This document shows, piece after piece, positions 1-9,461 of a DNA stretch of 64,000 bases (positions are counted from its first letter, which is position 1; the number at the start of each line of letters is the position of its first letter). The DNA comes from JBBKWU01 sp037969035 (lineage in GTDB: Bacteria; Pseudomonadota; Alphaproteobacteria; Micavibrionales; Micavibrionaceae). The position numbers were made by a program, and so were the translations under genes. The notes under the pieces are model-generated. The model saw only the letters and a list, made by a program, of their open reading frames with translations, was not told where the DNA came from and did no database searches. The stretch is taken from the NCBI GenBank assembly GCA_037969035.1, contig JBBKWU010000023.1:1-64000 (forward strand), in the 5' to 3' direction.

Positions 1-3000
1 TTTGGTGAACCTGTCGCTAACAAGCTCCATGAACCCGCTGTTTGGCAAACGTAGAAATTATTATCGCTGCTGTCGTAATGGATAGCACCTTCGGTATTCA
101 CGTTACATGTCTCACCGCCGTAAGCCATCTTGATCGTCCCATCAACATCAAGACGGGTATTGGGAGCCAATACTCCGACCCCCATATTACCAGCGCTCTG
201 AAGTCTTAATGTGGCCACATCAGATGCATTTGTAATAACAAAATCATAACTTGTGCTGTCACCGGACTCGATTTCCCAGTGTTCTACACCGTCAAACAAG
301 AATTTGATTTCAGTCTCGCCTGTTGAAGTCGCATCCATTGACAAAATGGCATCATTATCACCTGCTGTCGTACTATTATTATCTATGTATAAAATAGAAT
401 CCTGAGCGGTTAATTGCAGATCAATGAACTTTTCATAGGCATTGTCGTTTACAAGCAATCTTGGCTGGCCAGTAGCTGACTGCAAGAAACGCATAACAGG
501 CACGCCGTTGCCATTAATCATATTCAGAAACTCACCATCCAGATTTGTATTCTCAATAGAAGCAAGTATATCTCCATTCGCTGTTGAACCAACTAAATGG
601 AATTGCCTATCCGGCGTCGCTGTACCAAGACCCAAACGCCCTGCACTTGTATAAATGAAATTAGCATCCGCCGCGAAGCTGTTACCGCTGTTAAACTGGA
701 TACCGCGATCTGGGGCAGCCGCGCCGCCTGCAATCGCGCCTGTTAGGATGTCCTGCCATGCGCCCGCTTGGTAACCTTCGAATTTTCCGCTCGTTGTGTT
801 GTAACGGATCATACCGTTCACGGCCGCTGTTCCCGCCAAATCACCAGGGCGTGTAGCGTCTGCACCGACTGGTAATCTTACAGCACCCGCGCCACCAATA
901 TACAATTCGCCCGTACCCGCAGAGCCATAGAACATGCCACCAATATTGATATAGTTAGACGTTGTTGGCGTTGGCGTTTCAATATCATAACCTAACAGCA
1001 AGTTACTACTTCCTGTGGTTGCTGTAGATCCTGTTGAGAAGCCTAAGAATATATTGTTTGTAGAACCATCTCGAACAGAAGCGCCCGCGCTGCGCCCCAA
1101 GAACACACTATTAGAAACAGTATCACTTAAGGTATAAGCACCTTCGCCTGCACCTGCACCAATCGCAACGTTGTTCGAACCATACACAATATTTAGTAAG
1201 CTATTGCGTCCCACACTGACGTTATTTCCACCTGATGACAAATACCGTAACGCACCCGAACCAAAAGCCGAATTAGCTCCTCCGGTTTTGCTGGCGCCCA
1301 TTGCCAAACGTCCAAAGGCCGCGTTCTCCGATCCTGTCGTATTTGCACGCAGCGCACTATTACCAAAAGCAGCATTGTACTGACCTATTGTATTTGCCGC
1401 CAATGCATTATACCCGAAGGCATCACCTGGCACCGTTGATTCTTTAAGTGCGTTTGAACCAACGGCCGTTGCATATATGTCTGTTTGAATTTTTGAAAGC
1501 GCATTAAGACCAATGGCCACATTAGCTCCTTGACCTGTCTGCAGCGCGTTTAAAGCATTTTGACCGATCGCAATGTTATTCGGTGACGCCGTAACATTTT
1601 GCAATGTACCCACACCTAGACCGATATTATGATTGGTCGTTCCATCATCAACCAAGCCAGAACTATTACCTAAGAAAATGCTCGTCCCATCTGATTTACC
1701 ATCACTCAAATCATCAATGCCATATGTGTAGTTAATCCAATCACTACCACTAAAGTAAAGAATCTGTCCGTTTGATGGACCCGCAATGTTCGTATCCGAA
1801 AGTGCCGCGAGCGTTCCCGCGCCCAATGAAACAGTTTCCCAATCATTTGCCGTCAGCGCACAAAATTCAAATATGTTCGCGCCGCTATCATAACGCAGTG
1901 CACCTTCGCGGTTAGCATCACAGGCCTCACCGCCAGATGCTATTTTGAGCGTGCCATTAGCGTCTAGTCTAGTTTGCGGAATGGTAATTCCAACCCCCAT
2001 AGAACCCGCAGAGGTCAAAGCCATACGAACGCTCCCCCCATATGCCAACAACAAACTGTCCTCTTGGTTAGCAATGGCATCACCGCGGTGACTGAATTCC
2101 CAGTCACCTTTTCCGGCAGCACTATTCCCAAGCGCGAAATACGCTGCATTCGTGTTTCCTGCACCATTACCTTCAAACACCACAGCCACATTAGATGTAG
2201 GATCCGTCACATCCAAGTTCCAATCAAAACGTGGCGGAGCACCAATACCAAGACCATTTTGTGTGCTGTCAAATATGAAGGCTGCATTTGTTGCCAAGGC
2301 ACCGCCACTATTAAAAACAATTTCTGTATCAAGGCCGGGCGCCGCCACATCACTCGCCAATAGATCATAATTAATCCAGCTTGTGCCACTGTAATAAAGC
2401 AACTGACCATCTGTTGGGGCGGTTATATTCGTATCACTCAACGCAGCCAAAGTACCGCTACCCAATGAAACAGTTTCCCAGTCATTTGCCGTCAGCGCAC
2501 AAAACTCAAATACATTCGCGCCACTATCATAACGGATAGCACCTTCGCGGTTCGCATCACACGCCTCGCCGCCAGACATGATTTTGAGCGTGCCATCGAC
2601 ATCAAGTTTTGTTTGTGCGACGATAGCACCTATGCTTACATCCCCGTTATTAGCAACCGCTAGCGCAAGATCACCGCCTGTTGTAATGCCAAAGTCACCT
2701 ATACCAGCATTGGTTGTATCAATAGCTAACACTAAATCATTATTGGTAGAATTCCATTCCATCCCAGCATATACAGTACCTAAAGCGCTAAACCCTATTG
2801 CGGCATCACCCGGCACTGTCATATCAAGAAGAATTTCAGGATTAGAATCCGAAATATGGATGGTAGTTAATGGATTAGCTGTACCAATACCAACTTGACC
2901 TGCACTGGTAAAGACGAAATTAGTGTCCGTGCCTAACGCGCCACCACTATTAAAGAATATCTCACGATCAAGACCCGCATTACCCGCCAGATCAGAAACG

Positions 3001-6000
3001 CTAACCGTAACATTGACCCAGTTACCAGCCGCCGAGTCATAACGGATAAACTGACCGTCAAGAAGGCCACTTATATTTGTATCTGTCAGTCCCGCAAGCG
3101 ATGTCGCCGCAGCACCTGTTAAAATATCCTGCCATGAACCCGCTTGGAAAGCCTCGAACATGCCATTATCCGTATTGTAACGGATCATACCGTTTTGCGC
3201 CGCTGATGGTTGCTGCCCTGTATTACCAACAGGAAGCAATACCGCGCCCGAACTTGTAAATGTCACAAGACCATTATGATCGATTGTCATACGGTTAGCT
3301 GCCGCAGCACCTGTTTGGAACGCTAAAAGGCTGTTTGTTGCGTTTTCAGAGACTATGTATAGACCACCAGCATTCGTATTATAAAGAGTAGCCAAATCAC
3401 CACCCGCAACACTTCTCTGGCTAAGCAAAGTCTGGCCACCATCCGTAACAACTCTCAACTGTGCGCGCGCATTTGCCCCCGCATTCATGTTTGTAACAGC
3501 ACCACTAACAGCCGAGTCTGCATTCCTATCGACATGTAAATTATGAGTAGGCGCTGCTGTGCCAATACCCAAAAGACCTGCTGACGTCAACGTCATCCGC
3601 TCCACTGTATTGAATGAGAAATCTAACGCGTTATTATCGGCGCCACCTTCTTCATGTCGTATGCCCCAACTATTGCCACCAACATTATCGCCAAGCTGTA
3701 AGTAAGAATACTGGCTGCCATTACCCTGTCCCCATGCAAGCAAACCTGCCGCACCCGTCGTATGATTTACAAAGATATTACCATCTGTAACGGTTAATTT
3801 TTGCGAAGGCGCCGCCGTGCCTAAACCCAAACGCCCTGCACTTGTAAGCACAAAATTAGTATCCGTACCTAACGTGCCACCACTGTTAAAGAATATCTCG
3901 CGATCATTACCTGCGTTACCTGCAAGATCAGAAACGCTAACCGTAACATTGACCCAATCACCAGCCGCCGAGTCATAACGGATAAATTGACCATCAAGCA
4001 GACTGCTTATATTTGTATCGGTTAGCCCCGCAAGCGATGTTGCCGCCGCACCCGTTAGAATATCCTGCCATGATCCCGCTTGGAAAGCCTCGAACATACC
4101 ATTATCCGTGTTGTAACGGATCATACCGTTTTGTGGTGTTGATGGTTGCGAAGACGTATCACCAACAGGCAGCAATACCGCGCCCGAACTTGTAAATGTC
4201 ACAAGACCATTATGATCAATAACCATACGATCCGTTGCCGCAGCGCCTGTTTGGAATGCTAAATTACTGCTTGTTGCATTTTCAGAGGCTACAATCAGCC
4301 CTGCCGTCGTATTGTTATAAAGAATGCCAACATCACCACCTGCAACACTTGATTGCACCAATGCCGTATAACCACCATCTGCGCCAGCCACAATGTTTGA
4401 GCTTGCCCCAGCACCCGCGTCATAATTCACAACAGCATTGTAAGCCGCGCCGTTATAATTATTTTCAACATGCAAGTCATAAATAGGGGCCGCGGTACCA
4501 ATACCGAAAAGGCCAGAGCTCGTGAATACGAAATTCGTATCCGTACCTAACGCACCACCGCTGTTAAAGAATATCTCGCGATCAAGACCTGCGTTACCTG
4601 CCAAATCAGAAACGCTCACCGTGACATTCACCCACTCACTCGCCGCTGAGTCGTAACGAATGAACTGACCATCCAAAAGGCTGCTTATATTTGTATCTGT
4701 CAGACCCGCAAGCGATGTTGCTGCTGCGCCCGTCAAAATGTCCTGCCATGAACCCGCCTGAAACGCCTCGAACATACCGTTGTCTGTATTATAACGGATC
4801 ATACCGTTTTGTGCCGCTGTTGGTTGCTGCGATGTATCACCAACAGGCAGCAATACCGCGCCCGAACTTGTAAACGTCACCAAGCCATTCGCGCCAAAAT
4901 TAGCGATATCCGTTGTACCGCTACGAATGCCTATATCTCCGTTAGTGGATTTTAAATATGCCGTGGTATTGGATCCATCCCAAGACAGACCAACAGCACC
5001 AACTTCATTGGGGCTAAGAACAGAGATTGTCGGTTGGTGTGCTCCAGCACGCGCATCAAGTAACGTAATGGCACGTGCATTTACATCCGAACCAGCAGTA
5101 AGCCCCGTAACAAACATTTGTTCGTATGCCGCAGGGGCATAAGCAGGGATTGTCAAATGAGAATAGATCGTCGCACCAAGAGGCGTCACAAATCCGTCTA
5201 CGGCACCTGCGCCACCAGAAAGGCGAAGACCACCTGTAATTTCAAAATCAGTTTGCGGTGATGTCGTACCAAAACCAAAGTAGCCAGCACTTGTTAAAAC
5301 GAATGTTGATAAACCTTCTAAATTACCGCCGCTGTTAAACTGAATTTCGCGATCACCGCCGCCCGCAGGTGTTCCTGCGCCGCCGCCTGTTGTGATGATG
5401 CGCTGCCAATTTGCACCGTCTTGACAGACATAAAAATCTTCGCCGACACTGTCAAAGTGAATTGCACCCTGACGGTTAGCATCACACGCCTCGCCGCCAT
5501 ATGACATTTTGATGGTGCCGTTTACATCAAGCAATGTTTGCGGCAGCAAAGACCCAATACCAACGTTATAGGTACCATTTTCTATTAAAAACGCAGGATC
5601 CACTGCCGAAGTACGGCCGATAAAGAATTGCTGGCCTGTTGTTGTCCATGGAACATCAACATCAGGCATACCTAATGCCCAAGAATCGGTACCTGTCGTT
5701 TGAAACCTTACCCTCCCGTAGTTACTGTTCGTTCCACGATTAAGAGTGATATCGGCATGATCTGACCCCGTAGGCTGAAGCCTTATACTCGCAACTGAAT
5801 CACCATCCGTATCGGTTATAGTAAGTTCGGTCGTTGGCGCTGCTGTACCTATCCCCAAACGCCCTGCGCTGGTAAATACAAAATTTGGGTTACCTTCTAA
5901 ATTACCGCCGCTATTGAATTGAACTTCGCGATCACCGCCGCCCGCAGGTGTTCCTGCGCCGCCGCCTGTTGTAATGATACGTTGCCAATTTGCGCCATCT

Positions 6001-8846
6001 TGGCAGACATAAAAATCTTCGCCGATACTATCAAAGTGGATTGCACCCTGACGGTTCACATCGCAAGCCTCGCCGCCGTATGACATTTTGATTGTGCCGC
6101 GCACGTCGAGCTTAGTATAAGGCGACGTGCCTCCTAACCCAATACCAATTGCGCCTGTATTCTCAATGCGAAGAGGCCGCTCAGTAAGCGTGTCACTGCG
6201 GATATAGAAAACGTCGTCATCTGTCTGAAACTGCCAACCACCCTCAGAATTATACATTCGCAAACGTGCAAGTCCATTCGAGGTGTTCTCAATAATGGCT
6301 GCCGTTGTCCCATTTGGCAGTGCTACATGAAATGCGGCTTGAGGCGCTGCTGTGCCTATACCCAAACGCCCCGCACTCGTAAATACAAAGTTCGGATCCG
6401 TCGCCAATGCGCCCGCGCTATTAAATATCATTTCGCGGTCAAGGCCTGGGGCACCTGTTGCGCCCGTTGAAACGTCCTCGGCTGTGAAACAGAATGTGCC
6501 GTCTTCGCTACAGAAATTAATCGCGCCAACATTACCCTCAACGTCTACCGTTAGCGAACCACTCGTCACAAGCTCCGTTGCTGGCTCGTTCGGATCAATC
6601 AACAATCTGCCGCCGAACAATCCCATTGTATTATTTGCCGCCAACGTGACACCGCTTTGATCTTGCATGAAGATACCAAACGATTCAATGCCTGTAATCT
6701 GCGGGTCAACGCCCGACGCGGTACCAAGACCAAGACCCATTGAATTCAGCGCACCTGCCGCCACCGTTACATCACGACCAAGCGCCAAACCATCCGTCGC
6801 GCGCGCCTGTGCATTATTACCGACAGCAAATGTGCTCTCCGCCGTTGCCTGTGAGTTCAAACCAAAGGCCGTACTATAATTACCGCGCGTATCCCATTGC
6901 GTTCCATTGGCAACACCTGCACGGAAAGCACCAGTTGCGTTTTCAAAGAACATGCGTTGGTCTTGGTTGCCCGAACCTTCATCATCCAATTGCAACGAAC
7001 CAACAACAAAATCATCCGCATTGTTAAAGTAAGAAGGCTGAAGCCTGATAACGCCCGTGTTGCGTTCCCAAATACCAGCACCGCCGCCACCGCCGCCGCC
7101 TGATGTACCAATTGTTTCCCAGTTACTTGTTATGTTCGAACAAATTAAAAGCTCATCTCCTGATGTATAGGCAATACTACCGTCCAACAAACAAGCCGCA
7201 CCCGCAACAGCAGACGCATCACTGCGTAAACGTAAAATCCCACCAATATCAAGACCAGTCGTCGGGTCTCCTGCTAGACCAATACCAACATCACCCGTAA
7301 ATTTCGTATTTCCGCCACCGTCGATGGTCATTCTAGTAACACCACCAGTATTAAGTGAAAGACCATCACCCGCGCCGCTCGAGTACTGATACATACCCTC
7401 GCCACTTCCGATCGTATCAATTTCAAAATTTTCTGCCGCGAAGCTCGTACCCACCTGCAACGATTGGTTCACAACCAAATCATCATCAACAACAACGGCT
7501 CCCGTTGTATCAATAATTGTACCCTGCGCATCAATAACGCCCGTCACATCAAGATCATTCGTGATCGTCGCTTTACCACCAACACCGAGCGAACCAGTAA
7601 CGTCACCATCACCCGTCACATCCAGATTACCAATAACATTCGCACCCGTGGAATGCGCAACAAGGCGGCTTGCACCAGCGACAGCAAGCCCGACATTTGT
7701 GCCACTACCGTAAACACCCAGCGTGCCTGCACTGTTAAACGAAAGACCAACACCTGCCGCTGTACCGCCTGTGACAACGCGCAAGCCATCGGCCTCTAAA
7801 TCACCACTGATATCTGCCGTGCCTGTAACCTCTAGCGTATCATCCGCTGCCGCACCGCCACCAACGCGCAAACGATCCGTCGCCTCATCATAATTAAAGT
7901 TTGTTACCGCATAGAGCGCACCACCGCTGTTAAACTGAACATCACCGCTGCCACCAGCAACAGAGCTCGCCGAACCAGAGCCACCAATATCAACCCAACC
8001 AACACCGTCATCACAAATCTGCAGAATCATACCGATCGAATTATCGACACGAAGCGCCTCGTTATTCGCCGCATTACAAGCACCTAATTCCGTTTGATCT
8101 GGCAAGTTAAGCAAACTACCAGCGCTCAAATCCAAAAGAGAACCAAGCCCCAGCGAAACATCCCGTGCAAAACTTGCACCGCTCTGGAAACTTGCCGTAC
8201 CACCAACCTCAATGTTGCGGCCATTCAAAATTTCCGCCGTATCAGGATCGCTACTCTTAAGCGCCCAAAGGCCGCCAGCGCCCTGAATGGCATCATCATA
8301 TGTCCATTCCATCACGATATCATCGCCGCCGCCATTGGCTGGCTGTATATAATTAGGGTCATCCAAACAGCTTGTCTGGAACGTACGGTCAGGACCCGCA
8401 GACACAATCGCAATCACCGTCTGGGTCGAGGCATTCGTACCACCAAGAAGATCAGGATCACATGTACCAATCGTCGGGCCATGATCCCACGCACAATACC
8501 CAATCATCGTACCCCAAGGATCATTCTTTGATGCACCCACAACGGCAGGCAAACAACCGCCACCAGAGATCAATGTCGAACAGGCACCCGTAACATTCGG
8601 CGGCAATGGCTCAAGATACGTATCAGGCTCACAGTCACTTGTGGACTGCTGTGCCGCTTCAAGCGCCGCCATCTTACGGGCAATTTGTAATTGAGATTCA
8701 GCTTTTGCTTGCTGATTAAGCTTCATAACCGTGCCGACAGGACCACGCATAAGGTTAGACGTCGCAACGCCAATCACGCCGACCAAGGCGACAGCCCCGA
8801 ACAGCGTGAAGAATATATTACCGCTTTCCCCTATACGTTTTGTCAT
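1..8846 (-). CDS. Giant membrane-anchored repetitive fibre/adhesin (3' end outside window)
   Basis: One uninterrupted minus-strand frame of at least 2,948 codons runs from the ATG at 8846 to the window edge, so the C-terminus is missing. A GGAGGT ribosome site (8857-8862) supports the start. Residues about 10-35 form one hydrophobic helix (core FFTLFGAVALVGVIG), followed by a charged helix and a Cys-containing region. The rest is low-complexity beta sequence made of recurring modules. About nine copies of DREIxFNSGGxL...FTSxGxLGIGTxxP alternate with about seven copies of a Cys-pair module, GGExCDxNxxGAIxYDS...FYVCQ. LTDTNIS..DGQ..YDS..W modules also recur, and a YadA-like stretch lies near residues 2390-2625. 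These motifs are typical of trimeric phage tail fibres and of mosaic adhesive fibres of predatory bacteria such as Bdellovibrio. I infer a surface fibre anchored by its N-terminus. Whether the missing C-terminus carries an S74-type chaperone or a beta-barrel cannot be seen. Confidence 0.85.
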   Translation of the reverse strand, partial: MTKRIGESGNIFFTLFGAVALVGVIGVATSNLMRGPVGTVMKLNQQAKAESQLQIARKMAALEAAQQSTSDCEPDTYLEPLPPNVTGACSTLISGGGCLPAVVGASKNDPWGTMIGYCAWDHGPTIGTCDPDLLGGTNASTQTVIAIVSAGPDRTFQTSCLDDPNYIQPANGGGDDIVMEWTYDDAIQGAGGLWALKSSDPDTAEILNGRNIEVGGTASFQSGASFARDVSLGLGSLLDLSAGSLLNLPDQTELGACNAANNEALRVDNSIGMILQICDDGVGWVDIGGSGSASSVAGGSGDVQFNSGGALYAVTNFNYDEATDRLRVGGGAAADDTLEVTGTADISGDLEADGLRVVTGGTAAGVGLSFNSAGTLGVYGSGTNVGLAVAGASRLVAHSTGANVIGNLDVTGDGDVTGSLGVGGKATITNDLDVTGVIDAQGTIIDTTGAVVVDDDLVVNQSLQVGTSFAAENFEIDTIGSGEGMYQYSSGAGDGLSLNTGGVTRMTIDGGGNTKFTGDVGIGLAGDPTTGLDIGGILRLRSDASAVAGAACLLDGSIAYTSGDELLICSNITSNWETIGTSGGGGGGGAGIWERNTGVIRLQPSYFNNADDFVVGSLQLDDEGSGNQDQRMFFENATGAFRAGVANGTQWDTRGNYSTAFGLNSQATAESTFAVGNNAQARATDGLALGRDVTVAAGALNSMGLGLGTASGVDPQITGIESFGIFMQDQSGVTLAANNTMGLFGGRLLIDPNEPATELVTSGSLTVDVEGNVGAINFCSEDGTFCFTAEDVSTGATGAPGLDREMIFNSAGALATDPNFVFTSAGRLGIGTAAPQAAFHVALPNGTTAAIIENTSNGLARLRMYNSEGGWQFQTDDDVFYIRSDTLTERPLRIENTGAIGIGLGGTSPYTKLDVRGTIKMSYGGEACDVNRQGAIHFDSIGEDFYVCQDGANWQRIITTGGGAGTPAGGGDREVQFNSGGNLEGNPNFVFTSAGRLGIGTAAPTTELTITDTDGDSVASIRLQPTGSDHADITLNRGTNSNYGRVRFQTTGTDSWALGMPDVDVPWTTTGQQFFIGRTSAVDPAFLIENGTYNVGIGSLLPQTLLDVNGTIKMSYGGEACDANRQGAIHFDSVGEDFYVCQDGANWQRIITTGGGAGTPAGGGDREIQFNSGGNLEGLSTFVLTSAGYFGFGTTSPQTDFEITGGLRLSGGAGAVDGFVTPLGATIYSHLTIPAYAPAAYEQMFVTGLTAGSDVNARAITLLDARAGAHQPTISVLSPNEVGAVGLSWDGSNTTAYLKSTNGDIGIRSGTTDIANFGANGLVTFTSSGAVLLPVGDTSQQPTAAQNGMIRYNTDNGMFEAFQAGSWQDILTGAAATSLAGLTDTNISSLLDGQFIRYDSAASEWVNVTVSVSDLAGNAGLDREIFFNSGGALGTDTNFVFTSSGLFGIGTAAPIYDLHVENNYNGAAYNAVVNYDAGAGASSNIVAGADGGYTALVQSSVAGGDVGILYNNTTAGLIVASENATSSNLAFQTGAAATDRMVIDHNGLVTFTSSGAVLLPVGDTSSQPSTPQNGMIRYNTDNGMFEAFQAGSWQDILTGAAATSLAGLTDTNISSLLDGQFIRYDSAAGDWVNVTVSVSDLAGNAGNDREIFFNSGGTLGTDTNFVLTSAGRLGLGTAAPSQKLTVTDGNIFVNHTTGAAGLLAWGQGNGSQYSYLQLGDNVGGNSWGIRHEEGGADNNALDFSFNTVERMTLTSAGLLGIGTAAPTHNLHVDRNADSAVSGAVTNMNAGANARAQLRVVTDGGQTLLSQRSVAGGDLATLYNTNAGGLYIVSENATNSLLAFQTGAAAANRMTIDHNGLVTFTSSGAVLLPVGNTGQQPSAAQNGMIRYNTDNGMFEAFQAGSWQDILTGAAATSLAGLTDTNISGLLDGQFIRYDSAAGNWVNVTVSVSDLAGNAGLDREIFFNSGGALGTDTNFVFTSAGQVGIGTANPLTTIHISDSNPEILLDMTVPGDAAIGFSALGTVYAGMEWNSTNNDLVLAIDTTNAGIGDFGITTGGDLALAVANNGDVSIGAIVAQTKLDVDGTLKIMSGGEACDANREGAIRYDSGANVFEFCALTANDWETVSLGSGTLAALSDTNITAPTDGQLLYYSGTSWINYDLLASDVAAPGLDTEIVFNSGGALATNAAFIFDSTQNGLGIGAPPRFDWNLDVTDPTSNVAVVFEGNGAGNTNAAYFALGNSAAGKGDWEFSHRGDAIANQEDSLLLAYGGSVRMALTSAGSMGVGITIPQTRLDANGTLKIASGGEACDANREGALRYDSGANIFEFCALTANDWETVSLGAGTLAALSDTNIAGPSNGQILYFSGSDWINYTYGIDDLSDGKSDGTSIFLGNSSGLVDDGTTNHNIGLGVGTLQNVTASPNNIAIGQNALNALQTGQGANVAIGLNALSKIQTDIYATAVGSNALKESTVPGDAFGYNALAANTIGQYNAAFGNSALRANTTGSENAAFGRLAMGASKTGGANSAFGSGALRYLSSGGNNVSVGRNSLLNIVYGSNNVAIGAGAGEGAYTLSDTVSNSVFLGRSAGASVRDGSTNNIFLGFSTGSTATTGSSNLLLGYDIETPTPTTSNYINIGGMFYGSAGTGELYIGGAGAVRLPVGADATRPGDLAGTAAVNGMIRYNTTSGKFEGYQAGAWQDILTGAIAGGAAAPDRGIQFNSGNSFAADANFIYTSAGRLGLGTATPDRQFHLVGSTANGDILASIENTNLDGEFLNMINGNGVPVMRFLQSATGQPRLLVNDNAYEKFIDLQLTAQDSILYIDNNSTTAGDNDAILSMDATSTGETEIKFLFDGVEHWEIESGDSTSYDFVITNASDVATLRLQSAGNMGVGVLAPNTRLDVDGTIKMAYGGETCNVNTEGAIHYDSSDNNFYVCQTAGSWSLLATGSP
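970..1680 (-). repeat. YadA-like beta-roll block within the giant fibre
   Basis: The minus frame here reads as a run of about 14-24-residue units with the pattern NxAxGxxAL...TTGxxN, for example NIAIGQNALNAL, NAAFGNSALRANTTG, NVSVGRNSLLNI and NVAIGAGAGEGA. This period and consensus match the left-handed beta-roll head of YadA-type trimeric adhesins. It occupies roughly residues 2390-2625 and is flanked by the tail-fibre-like modules. The units are diverged at DNA level, so the array is old. Confidence 0.75.
1728..1978 (-). repeat. Fibre module C, copy 1
   Basis: Near-copy of 2367-2617 with a constant offset of 639 bases. It encodes SDTNI..P..GQ..Y.SG..WINY, then NDWETVSLG and the Cys-pair module GGEACDANREGALRYDSG..FEFC. 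It corresponds to about residues 2290-2373 of the giant fibre. Confidence 0.8.
2367..2617 (-). repeat. Fibre module C, copy 2
   Basis: Partner of 1728-1978. The stretch around 2461-2617 is the most similar part, including the codons for ANDWETVSLGSG and the Cys pair (GGEACDANREGAIRYDSG..FEFC). Third-position differences show the duplication is not very recent. Confidence 0.8.
2905..3327 (-). repeat. Fibre module A, copy 1
   Basis: First of three near-identical tandemly spaced DNA repeats of about 0.4 kb, at 2905, 3841 and 4519 (offsets 936 and 678). Each encodes VTFTSSGAVLLPVG, then MIRYNTDNGMFEAFQAGSWQ, DILTGAAATSLAGLTDTNIS, LLDGQFIRYDSAA..WVNVTV and DREIFFNSGG. Protein sequence between copies is nearly invariant. 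Confidence 0.9.
3841..4263 (-). repeat. Fibre module A, copy 2
   Basis: Middle copy of the approximately 0.4 kb repeat. It differs from copy 1 by scattered silent changes and a few substitutions (for example GNDREIFFNSGGTLG instead of GLDREIFFNSGGALG). High identity over this length makes recombination between copies possible. Confidence 0.9.
4519..4892 (-). repeat. Fibre module A, copy 3
   Basis: Third and most upstream (N-terminal) copy, about residues 1319-1443 of the fibre. Similarity ends at about 4892, where copies 1 and 2 continue into a shared AAxRMxIDHNG segment that copy 3 replaces with GTTDIANFGANG. Confidence 0.85.
5314..5535 (-). repeat. Fibre module B, copy 1
   Basis: Near-identical to 5893-6114 at a constant offset of 579. 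It encodes the Cys-pair module (GTIKMSYGGEACDANRQGAI, then HFDSVGEDFYVCQDGANWQ), the Gly-rich linker TTGGGAGTPAGGGDRE and QFNSGGNLEG. Confidence 0.88.
5893..6114 (-). repeat. Fibre module B, copy 2
   Basis: Partner of 5314-5535. Only a handful of base differences are visible (for example CDVNRQGAIHFDSIG against CDANRQGAIHFDSVG). It encodes about residues 911-985. Confidence 0.88.
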
Positions 8847-9275
8847 CTAACAGCGCACCTCCGCCGCAGAAAACCGAACACCAAGAACGTCGAAGCGTTC
8901 GTCACGCATAGTTGTATGTGCTTTTACACGCATCATATAAGTATGCTCTTTTCTTTTTCTAACCGCGCCATTCTGCACAAAAGCAAAACGGAACGTGCCG
9001 CCATCATCGCGATAGCGGCCTACAATGGGCTCTCTTTTCCCTGAAACATTAATGCTCGTGAATAAAAGATCGAGTGCACTCCTCGCTAAATCCCCAAAAC
9101 TTTGTACGTACATCTTTAATTGTGTCAAAAAAATGTTACTAAATAGATAACGTATTTTACGAAAATGCCATGCATCGCAATATGCAGCACGAAGAACGCG
9201 CGCACAAAAACCGCCGCGAGATCCATAAACCTCACGAACGGAATTTTCCGTTATATTTCCTGCACTTAGAATCAT
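8847..9275 (-). CDS. Unknown protein directly upstream of the giant fibre gene
   Basis: A 142-codon frame whose TAG stop sits immediately before the ATG of the giant fibre (8846), so the two would be translationally coupled. The protein begins MILSAGNITENSV and contains a hydrophobic patch near residues 43-53 (IRYLFSNIFLT). It ends in an alternating beta-like segment (FDVLGVRFSAAEVRC). It resembles no family I recognise. The ribosome site is weak (GCAGG) and an internal start is possible. The tight junction is the main reason to believe it; a pilin-like or fibre-partner role would be speculation. Confidence 0.5.
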   Translation of the reverse strand: MILSAGNITENSVREVYGSRGGFCARVLRAAYCDAWHFRKIRYLFSNIFLTQLKMYVQSFGDLARSALDLLFTSINVSGKREPIVGRYRDDGGTFRFAFVQNGAVRKRKEHTYMMRVKAHTTMRDERFDVLGVRFSAAEVRC

Positions 9276-9461
9276 ACAGCCTGCAAGTTGGAGATGTGAA
9301 ACCGAACAGTTTCACAGGAAAACAATAGTTATCCATGTATATCCTACTGTTTTATTTAATGTTAATCAAGCTATCCACAGATAGAAATATTTTAATTTTT
9401 ATGGCTATTTTATGATTATTACCGACAATATTGCTCTTTTGCTTGGACAATATCCTGCCCG

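Noticed and set aside
442..8593. Many plus-strand frames of 60-145 codons across the fibre gene
   Set aside because: They lie opposite one continuous minus-strand frame, repeat with its DNA modules and have low-complexity composition, so they are shadows.
1..8846. Fibre gene as part of a prophage
   Set aside because: No capsid, portal, terminase, integrase or lysis gene is next to it, and the protein has its own membrane anchor.
8691..9044. Plus-strand 117-codon frame across the fibre start
   Set aside because: It runs antisense to the fibre signal helix and the coupled 142-codon frame, has no ribosome site and has a Cys/His/Arg-rich composition typical of antisense frames.
9276..9461. Two DnaA-box-like words (TTATCCATG and CTATCCACA) in an AT-rich gap
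   Set aside because: Neither matches TTATCCACA exactly, only two occur, and no dnaA, gyrB or parAB gene is near. Not enough to call an origin.
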